Under the pieces are notes generated by a model. That model was given only the letters and a program-made list of their open reading frames with translations, ran no database searches and had not been told where the DNA came from. The translations under genes and the position numbers were made by a program. DNA of 64,000 nt, taken from positions 148,665 to 212,664 of the forward strand of contig JACRBZ010000031.1 of NCBI GenBank assembly GCA_016219185.1, given 5' to 3'. Positions 58,528 to 64,000 of this stretch are shown in pieces. This DNA comes from Deltaproteobacteria bacterium. GTDB lineage: Bacteria; Desulfobacterota; Desulfobacteria; Desulfobacterales; Desulfatirhabdiaceae. Position 1 is the first letter of the stretch. Every line of letters begins with the position of its first letter.

Positions 58528-59643
58528 CTAAAATGTTGCCATCAACATCATGCTGGCGATAAGTCCGCTGTAAGTTCTGTCATCGGTGTGGTACCAGTTG
58601 CGTCCCACGTCCAGAATGTAACCGCCGAGGCCGAGTTCCCCCTTCAAAATCGGCGTGAACTGCCTTGCGACGGCAAACGATAGGGACGCCTTCTTTCTGT
58701 CTCCAATGTAATAGGGGGAATCCGATGCATAATCATTTGCCACCATAAACAGATACGACAATTGAGACCGAAGGGTGGTCACCTTGGATAAATTATATTT
58801 ACAGGCCAAATCGGCACTCCATTCATCGCCGTAACTTTTACGATCTTCCGTTGTCAAGACTTCGCCTGCTTCCTGGAACTGGCTCTTTCCCCTGATAATC
58901 CCCTGTGCGGTCAGCCTGGCTTCCCAATTGGTCTGGAAGTAATTCAAACCGGTTCCGCCCAAGTAAAATTCGCCTTCTTCGTAATACTCCCTGCCTCCCA
59001 CTTCGTCTTTGCCGTAATGGGCAACCTCCCCAAACAAGCGTCCCTGCCACCTGGGTGAAAAGAAATAAGAAACCTCTCCGGTAACGTTATAAATGTCACC
59101 GGGCTTATAATTCATGGCAGTCTCACTGTAATCGTATTCTCCCCGCCAGAGATACCCCACGCCGACGCCGGCCGCAAATTTGTTCCAGACCTTTGCCATG
59201 GAAACGGTCGGGTTCACGTTAAACCCTTCTCCGAGCCGGCTGATCGCAACCAGATCCGGGTCCAGCACCAGCCTCTGCTGCTCTAAATTCAATTTGGTCT
59301 TTCCGGTGGGAAGATTAAAATCAAGCCCGAAGATGATGTCGGCAAAAAACTTATCCACAATCTCGTATGAAAAATTCGCCTTGGTGTCGGTGTTACAGAA
59401 AAGAGAATCTTTTGACACACCGGGTGTTTCCGAAGTGGTATTGGCAAAAGCGGTCAGTATTTTCGCTGAAAAATTGCTTTGCTCACCGTAGATGGTTACG
59501 GGAACGTAAGTCTGATTTCCGCGATCGCCTCCGGTGCTGTCCCACCAGTTGAAATTCAGGCCGGTCTGGATGTCGAGATCGGCCGCACAACTTACGTTTA
59601 CCAACAATAAAATAACCGAGATTATCCAGATTGTCTTTTTCAT
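58528..59643 (-). CDS. Putative outer-membrane beta-barrel protein
   Basis: The product is 371 residues from ATG 59643 (MKKTIWIISVILLL), with AAAAGGA 8 bases upstream; an upstream start at 59679 would overlap the next gene. A signal peptide at about 1-21 precedes alternating aromatic-rich strands (LDIQTGLNFNWWDSTGGDRG, FAAGVGVGYLWRGEYDYSET, GEVSYFFSPRWQGRLFGEVA) and a C-terminal Phe (SMMLMATF), as in outer-membrane barrels recognised by BamA. No specific family is recognised. It is convergent with the CsgG lipoprotein gene and follows the third CsgG-like gene on the same strand. Confidence 0.68.
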   Translation of the reverse strand: MKKTIWIISVILLLVNVSCAADLDIQTGLNFNWWDSTGGDRGNQTYVPVTIYGEQSNFSAKILTAFANTTSETPGVSKDSLFCNTDTKANFSYEIVDKFFADIIFGLDFNLPTGKTKLNLEQQRLVLDPDLVAISRLGEGFNVNPTVSMAKVWNKFAAGVGVGYLWRGEYDYSETAMNYKPGDIYNVTGEVSYFFSPRWQGRLFGEVAHYGKDEVGGREYYEEGEFYLGGTGLNYFQTNWEARLTAQGIIRGKSQFQEAGEVLTTEDRKSYGDEWSADLACKYNLSKVTTLRSQLSYLFMVANDYASDSPYYIGDRKKASLSFAVARQFTPILKGELGLGGYILDVGRNWYHTDDRTYSGLIASMMLMATF

Positions 59644-59675
59644 TGCTTTTATCCTTTTCGGGAAAAACGCATCAA

Positions 59676-60851
59676 TCATTGAGCTGCACTACTGCATGGA
59701 TATTCAGGAGCACCGGGAGTATAACAATAACAAACTCCATTCTGGCAATTGATGAAATTTCGGTAAGTCTGTCTGCATACAACCGGATCACATACCGGTG
59801 TTGGCGTCGGAGTCGGAGTCGGAGTCGGAGTCGGAGTTGGTGTTGGTGTTGGTGTTGGTGTTGGTGTTGGTGTTGGTGTTGGCGTTGGCGTTGGCGTTGG
59901 CGTTGGCGTTGGCGTTGGCGTCGGCGTCGGTGGTTGGGGTGTTAGACTCTGACGTTTTTGCACATCCCCGGGTGTTCGTTCCCGACGGGTCACCTCATCC
60001 GGGGACAACGAATCCGTCAGCGAAGTCCGATCCCGCAGGGATCGCAGGAAAGACCGAGGATCGGTCGTCCCGCCGACCAGCAGCCCGAGATCCTCCAATT
60101 CTTTCAGCGCATCTGCCGCGGGTGTCAGCCCTGGATCAGCTTTCAAAGCCATCTTATAAAATTTTGCGGCCATCAGATAATTTTCCTGATCGCTCTCATT
60201 AAACCCCTTAAAGAGAAAAACCAGTGCATCTAAACTGGTGGTCATTGGTTTTCTCAATTCCGCTTCAGCCTCTTTCGTTTTGGGGGTTTTCTTCAGATTC
60301 GCAAGAATTTCAAATAGAACATCCTTTTCCATTCGAAAGATTTCATCAAGGAGTCCTTTGGTATCTTGAAGGTCAGAAAGCTTCTCATTACCGGTGTTCA
60401 AAATACCCGGATTAATACCAAATTTTTCCAAATCCGCAGTATTGAAATTACCGCCGACGATTTGCTCCGCCCCCAATATCCGCCCAACCCGGGGTGCGGT
60501 TTCAGGATCGACCAAACCTGATTTCCCGAGGCCAATCTCTTCCACCAACGCCTGGAGCTTAACGCGCTCCACGAGATGGAGTCCTTCAACCTTGGCAAGA
60601 TCGGTTATCAGCATATAGGCAATCCCCTTTTGTACGGGGTCGAGCGTGGATATACTCGTATTATTGATAAAGTAAAGTACGGCAAGGGTACCAGGAGTAC
60701 TGATGGTACCAAGGGTTTTCTCCTGAGCCACCGCATCCCTGGCCCAGTTTCGCTGCGACTCGGTCACCACCTGACCTGCCCAAAGCGTACCTGTGATGCA
60801 TGTCCACATGAGCACGCCCCCAGCCACCATGTACAACAATCTCTTCATCAT
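59676..60851 (-). CDS. CsgG-like protein with TPR segment, (Pro-Thr)n linker and Cys-rich tail
   Basis: The product is 391 residues after a GGGTGGGGGG ribosome-binding site. A signal peptide at about 1-26 precedes a CsgG-like domain (about 45-150: LHLVERVKLQALVEEIGLGK, SGLVDPETAPRVGRILGAEQ), a TPR-like helix pair (NYLMAAKFYKMALKADPGLT), and a Pro-Thr run of about 45 residues (about 308-352). The tail of about 39 residues holds seven cysteines (VCDPVVCRQTYRNFINCQNG, then CYCYTPGAPEYPC). The linker would span space outside the membrane, and the Cys knob may be disulfide-bonded. The CsgG motif matches those of the genes at 56.0 and 58.0 kb. The DNA of the linker is a hexamer repeat prone to length change. 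Confidence 0.75.
   Translation of the reverse strand: MMKRLLYMVAGGVLMWTCITGTLWAGQVVTESQRNWARDAVAQEKTLGTISTPGTLAVLYFINNTSISTLDPVQKGIAYMLITDLAKVEGLHLVERVKLQALVEEIGLGKSGLVDPETAPRVGRILGAEQIVGGNFNTADLEKFGINPGILNTGNEKLSDLQDTKGLLDEIFRMEKDVLFEILANLKKTPKTKEAEAELRKPMTTSLDALVFLFKGFNESDQENYLMAAKFYKMALKADPGLTPAADALKELEDLGLLVGGTTDPRSFLRSLRDRTSLTDSLSPDEVTRRERTPGDVQKRQSLTPQPPTPTPTPTPTPTPTPTPTPTPTPTPTPTPTPTPTPTPTPTPTPTPVCDPVVCRQTYRNFINCQNGVCYCYTPGAPEYPCSSAAQ
59799..59937. repeat. Hexanucleotide repeat array encoding (Pro-Thr)n
   Basis: On the plus strand the array runs through blocks of GTCGGA, then GTTGGT, then GTTGGC, then GTCGGC hexamers, about 22 units in all. On the minus strand it encodes alternating Pro and Thr in frame. 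Unit length is a multiple of three, so slippage changes linker length without a frameshift. Confidence 0.85.
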
Positions 60852-60894
60852 ATCAAAAGCCCCCCACCCTCTATTCTGGTGATTAAATGCAATT

Positions 60895-61158
60895 TTAATG
60901 AATTGTCATATCACATGGAATTTCAAGAAGATAACATGATCTGGACCAATTGCGAATTCGTTCTTTAACTTCGTTCCAAGGAGACCCGGCGTCAGGATTC
61001 AGGTGATATGCCTCTAACCTGCGATCAAGTTCTTTTTTTTCATCTTCGCTGAGCGGAACGGCCTCTGGGACTGCCGCAATGCTATCCCAGATGTCTTCAA
61101 CTATTTGAATCCGCTCGGCAACGCTCAGTTCTAAAATGTCTGCCACTTTTGTCCTCAT
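60895..61158 (-). CDS. Orphan addiction-module antitoxin (PF09720-like) with aberrant C-terminus
   Basis: The 87-residue protein follows GAGGGG. ADILELSVAERIQIVEDIWD, SIAAVPEAVPLSEDEKKELD and RRLEAYHLNPDAGSPWNEVK are typical of the short 'addiction module protein' antitoxins paired with RelE/ParE toxins. Those normally end soon after VKxRI; here 19 unrelated residues (NWSRSCYLLEIPCDMTIH and neighbours) replace the end. No toxin gene follows; the next gene is the CsgG-TPR protein. A deletion that removed the toxin and fused the reading frame to downstream sequence is likely. Confidence 0.7.
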   Translation of the reverse strand: MRTKVADILELSVAERIQIVEDIWDSIAAVPEAVPLSEDEKKELDRRLEAYHLNPDAGSPWNEVKERIRNWSRSCYLLEIPCDMTIH

Positions 61159-61311
61159 AGCACCCCTCTGTCATGTTTCATACGCGTCTATAATGCTGCA
61201 TGATCTTCATCGCCAACGCGATGACCACCCGCCTGCGCGAATGGCAATGACACTGCTAAAGCTTTCTCGGGTTTTGACCACCTTATTTCACCGGTCGGGT
61301 GCACCAACTCG

Positions 61312-61584
61312 TTATCCTGCCTTTGAAATCAGGTCCCCCTCGATATACCGGTGTATGATGCCTGAAATGAGCGTCTGATAGGGGATACCCATTTCCATGG
61401 CTTTCTTCTGAATGCCTTGGTAATCGTGCTCGTAGAGGCGTATGGTGATTCTTTTGTCTTTCACCATCGTCTTTCGGGCGGTGGCTTTTATTGCTTCTAT
61501 TTCTTTCTTTGAAGGGGTGGACAAAGACATCTTGCCTTTGTTGTATGCATCAAGAATGGCTTTCTCTTCCTTGTCGTACTTCAT
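61312..61584 (-). CDS. brnA: BrnA-type antitoxin
   Basis: The product is 90 residues from ATG 61584, after AGAAGGAGTAGAACC; the longer frame to 61803 would run antisense-free through brnT and is rejected. The C-terminal half (DKRITIRLYEHDYQGIQKKA, MEMGIPYQTLISGIIHRYIE) is a ribbon-helix-helix DNA-binding domain as in BrnA, and the N-terminal half neutralises the toxin. It autorepresses the operon in known systems. It lies 4 bases after brnT on the same strand. Confidence 0.78.
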   Translation of the reverse strand: MKYDKEEKAILDAYNKGKMSLSTPSKKEIEAIKATARKTMVKDKRITIRLYEHDYQGIQKKAMEMGIPYQTLISGIIHRYIEGDLISKAG

Positions 61585-61588
61585 GGTT

Positions 61589-61873
61589 CTACTCCTTCTG
61601 CTTATGCTCTCGCTTGTAGTCTCTGGTCGCCTTTCTGCTTGGAATAATCGTCTTGAGGAATGCGTAATCACTCTCAACGACATGAGGAACAAGGTATATG
61701 TATTCATTGACGATGACGAAGTAAATCCTTTGTCCAAGGTAGGTTTCCTGGTCCGGGTGATCGGCAACCTTCCAAACATCGCCTTGGGACAAGTGAAAGA
61801 CAATGGCCTCGAAGGATATACCTCGCTCCGTCTTAAGCCATTCGTTCTTTGCTGGGTCCCACTCGTATCTCAT
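61589..61873 (-). CDS. brnT: BrnT-type toxin (ribonuclease family)
   Basis: The 94-residue protein has BrnT features: YEWDPAKNEWLKTERGISFE at the N-terminus (family pattern W-D-x-x-K-x-x-x-N-x-x-K-H-G-I-x-F), then FHLSQGDVWKVADHPDQETY, LGQRIYFVIV and a basic C-terminus (IIPSRKATRDYKREHKQKE; family S-x-R-x-A-x-x-x-E). BrnT is an RNase toxin held by BrnA; toxin-first gene order matches. The start has no ribosome-binding site and lies about 7 bases from a good -10, suggesting a leaderless message. Confidence 0.8.
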   Translation of the reverse strand: MRYEWDPAKNEWLKTERGISFEAIVFHLSQGDVWKVADHPDQETYLGQRIYFVIVNEYIYLVPHVVESDYAFLKTIIPSRKATRDYKREHKQKE

Positions 61874-61879
61874 ATGTCA

Positions 61880-61908
61880 ATTGTACATCTTATGTCTGTA
61901 CATATCAA
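61880..61908 (-). promoter_or_regulatory. brnTA promoter and probable operator
   Basis: Read on the minus strand: TTGATA, 17 bases, TACAAT (five of six), with the brnT ATG about 7 bases beyond. Two TGTACA palindromes lie in and beside the -10 and spacer, a likely BrnT-BrnA autorepression site. Confidence 0.6.
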
Positions 61909-62021
61909 GGTAATGGAATTGTCTGGTTTGTTGCTTTCTTTCTATGGACCGGGTAGGTCAGGGGCCTTGCGGTCCCTTTCACCGGGTCGCCAGAGGCAGT
62001 TACCCGCCTCCGGCTCCCACA

Positions 62022-62054
62022 CAACGTAGCGTGCGGATTTCCCGCACTACGCTC
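62022..62054 (-). ncRNA. Group II intron domain V hairpin
   Basis: The minus strand reads GAGCGTAGTGCGG, then GAAA, then TCCGCACGCTACGTT: a long stem closed by a GAAA tetraloop with the conserved AGC near its base. This is the catalytic heart of a group II ribozyme. Domain VI follows directly. Confidence 0.75.
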
Positions 62055-62067
62055 TTCAGAAAGCGAT

Positions 62068-63172
62068 TCACAGCACAGCAATGGCCTGAAGTTCCCGGTA
62101 GGGAATCGAAAGCCTCAGTTGCTGCAGTAAAATGCGATTGAGGTTGATCACCTGTTCCTGGATCGGTAAGTGCCGCATTCGTTGCATCAGATCGCACATT
62201 TTAGATAGGCTACGGTGGAGCCGAGATTTCTCAGTCCTGAAGCCTACCTTGAAATTGCCTTTGTGATTGCGCGTACAATAGAGGGTGAAACCCAGAAAAC
62301 AAATGGTCTCTGGACGTCTTCTCCCCCGCTTGCCTGCGTATCTCTGGGCAAAGCGACCGAATTCAACAAGCTTGGTTTTGGTCGGTGCCAGATCAAGTCC
62401 GAACTTCCCCAACCGCTTACGGAGAACCTCCTGAAAGCGCAAGGCATCTGAGCGGTATTAAACACAGTACAAAATCATCAATGTAACGTACCATATAGGC
62501 TTCCCCATTGAGACGAGGCTTTACCACACGCTCAAACCAAAGATCGAGCACATAGTGCAGGTAGATATTGCTCAGCAAAACACTGATCACACCACCTTGT
62601 GGCGTGCCAGAGCTTCGCTCGATTATCCGTCCATCCTCCATCTGAAATGGCGCCTTAAGCCAACGCTCTATATACAACAGCAGCCATTTACAGTCAGTAT
62701 GTGTCTTGACCGCACGCATCAGAAGTTCATGATCAATATTGTCAAACAGCCCTTTAATGTCAAATTCCAGCAGCCAGTTATACCGCCAACAACGTTGACG
62801 CGTTACAGTCACTGCATCGATGGCCGATTTGCCGGGTCTGTACCCGTATGAATCCGGGTGAAAATGTGGCTCCACTCGGGGTTCAAAGTACAGCTTGGCA
62901 ACCATCTGCGCAATTCGATCCGCTACCGTTGGAACTCCGAGAATCCTGACGCCTCCGTTCTTTTTCGGTATCTCTACCACTTTGACCGGTGGGGGAAAAT
63001 AACTCCCGGATGACATGCGATTCCAGATCTTGTAGAGATTATCTTTCAACTTCTCTTCAAATTCCGATATCGATTCATCATCAATTCCCGCAGCCCCTTT
63101 GTTCGCTTTTACGCGCTTATAAGCCTCCCAAACAACATGCTTGGAAATTTCAAACGGTTTTGTTTCTTCCAC
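62068..63172 (-). pseudogene. Group II intron reverse transcriptase/maturase, frameshifted and decayed at the 3' end
   Basis: The N-terminal part (62417-63172) reads [89 protein letters not shown] and [10 protein letters not shown] (the YxDD catalytic box). Just after it, near 62455, two bases appear missing (TGTTTAATACCGC where TGTTTTCAATACCGC is expected), shifting the frame. The continuation [20 protein letters not shown], with ICFLGFTLYCTRNHKGNFKV and the X-domain, runs in another frame at 62068-62442. Near 62100-62140 the sequence is scrambled relative to the usual GHYxYYGxxGNFRAL. Not functional unless recoded. Confidence 0.85.
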
Positions 63173-63628
63173 TGACTCCTCCTCTGCTTAAGGCAGAGTT
63201 GACCAATCGTTAAAACATGGATGACACAGCCCCTTTGCTCCATCCCCATTACAGGAACTTCATCGCTCGTACGGGCTGTTCCGCCCCTATGCGCCGCATC
63301 GGTACTCTCATCCTCGTGGGTCTTCCACTTGGATTTCTTTCTTTACATCGGCGCCGTAGGTTCCCACGTTCCACACAAAAGCCTGTGCCATGTTCACGCC
63401 GCCTTCATGCCGGCCACCGCTCGGACAGTAAACAGGTGTCCTCCGAACTTATCCCAGGTTAACGACTCCCCCCTGGTTTTGATGACGTCCCTACGCTTTC
63501 GACACTTTATCAGCGATTCACTGGTGTTCGTCTCCATGGCACTTACCTGACAAGATCATGTCTTGCCTTTTCCTTAACGCTCACCACCATGGCTTTTGAC
63601 CACAGCAGCTTAAGGTGGTTTGAAGCCT

Positions 63629-64000
63629 TCACCTGCATGACGGCTCCGAGGGGCCTGCCCTCATCTTTTGTGCAGCATGGCTGCACCAGGTGCGTTCGTG
63701 CACCCAAGTGCGCCTTCGTGGCGCACCGTCATCGGCATAGCGGATGAAATTGACTCGCGACTGCCGGGGTACCGTTTCATGGGCAACCCGCTCTATTCCG
63801 TCGAGGGTCATATTTGCGAGCGCGGGACTTGCTATCCCGCCCTGGGGCGTTCCTTTATGGGAAGGGTATAGGCGGTTTTCTTCCATATACCCGGCCTCAA
63901 GCCATTTACGAAGCATGACACGATCCATGGGGATGTTTGCAAGCATCCATTCATGGCTGATGTTATCGTAACAGCCTTTGATATCCCCTTCGAGCACCCA
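63629..64000 (-). pseudogene. Second group II intron reverse transcriptase, interrupted at YADD and cut by window edge
   Basis: On the minus strand the fragment reads LEGDIKGCYDNISHEWMLAN, LRKWLEAGYMEENRLYPSHK, GTPQGGIASPALANMTLDGI and VNFIRYADD, clearly a group II intron RT of a different lineage from the one at 62.4-63.2 kb. Homology ends exactly after YADD at about 63727, where the other intron's GTGCG 5' end starts; the 30-odd residues after that (to 63629) are intron read-through. The N-terminal half lies beyond the window edge. No 3' half is found past the inner intron's end, where brnTA begins, so it has been lost. Confidence 0.8.

Larger units (their letters stand above)
61986..63726 (-). 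mobile_element. Group II intron (about 1.74 kb) with inactivated maturase
   Basis: Ends are deduced from RNA features on the minus strand. The 5' end GTGCGCC at 63726 fits the GUGYG consensus. At 62022-62054 a 33-base hairpin (GAGCGTAGTGCGG, GAAA loop, TCCGCACGCTACGTT) is domain V with its AGC triad. A 9-pair domain VI stem (GCCGGAGGC / GCCTCTGGC) follows, and an AC end at about 61986. The 63173-63726 part holds the 5' ribozyme domains and no gene. The maturase lies within (62068-63172). The 3' boundary is uncertain by several bases. Confidence 0.7.

Noticed and set aside
59799..59937. Hexamer repeats considered as CRISPR, a phase-variable switch or intergenic microsatellite
   Set aside because: The unit is a multiple of three inside a coding region, so it encodes Pro-Thr and cannot cause frameshift switching.
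61584..61803. N-terminal extension of the brnA frame to 61803
   Set aside because: It would lie inside brnT in another frame; ATG 61584 has a strong ribosome-binding site.

Overview
The window looks like a chromosomal segment of a motile, anaerobic Desulfobacterota (delta-proteobacterial) bacterium. This rests on gene content: flagellar regulators, an oxygen-sensitive glycyl radical enzyme with its radical-SAM activase, a 2-hydroxyacyl-CoA-dehydratase-type iron-sulfur pair, and a complete type VI secretion system (T6SS) with Ser/Thr phosphorylation control. No rRNA, tRNA or CRISPR array was seen.

Layout. (1) 1-6.9 kb, minus strand: a flagellar block (CheX-CheX-FliN fusion, csrA, fliW), preceded by a J-domain/RDD membrane protein and followed by an FkbM-like protein and a partial TPR/sulfotransferase-like protein, probably for surface modification. 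(2) 7-16 kb: a hydroxyproline dehydratase (HypD) and its activase, a NamZ/DUF1343 protein, a TolA-like repeat-rich membrane protein, and an operon of elbB, a dehydratase-like [Fe-S] protein and its ATPase activator. (3) 16.1-20.8 kb, plus strand: a tightly coupled three-gene operon encoding a winged-helix-like protein, an AAA+ ATPase, and a RecB/Cas4-type nuclease fused to an FtsK translocase. I know no named system with this make-up, and it is the best candidate here for an undescribed DNA-processing or defence system. (4) thrS at 21.0-22.9 kb, convergent with it.

(5) 23.3-49.8 kb, plus strand: a full T6SS. The order is an unknown Cys-rich protein with Glu-Thr tail motifs, an unknown 241-aa protein, tssJ, tssK, tssL, tssM, tagF, tagJ, tssA, tssB, tssC, hcp, tssE, tssF, tssG, clpV and vgrG. 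A delivery module follows: small beta-solenoid protein, DUF2169 adaptor, PAAR-like hydrophobic protein, second DUF2169 adaptor. (6) 50-56 kb: FHA-TM-lytic transglycosylase, double-FHA protein, PP2C phosphatase, secreted trypsin-like protease and PEGA-containing kinase, the last three translationally coupled. They probably switch the T6SS through threonine phosphorylation. (7) 56-60.9 kb: three paralogous CsgG-like envelope proteins and an outer-membrane barrel. (8) 60.9-64 kb: mobile debris, with an orphan antitoxin, a BrnT/BrnA pair, and a group II intron with a frameshifted maturase that appears to sit inside the YADD codons of another group II intron reverse transcriptase running off the window.

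A MITE-like repeat occurs in three places (2.34, 49.95 and 52.64 kb). Several start codons were moved inward from the longest open frame on ribosome-binding-site evidence, as noted per gene. All family calls come from reading motifs; no search was run.
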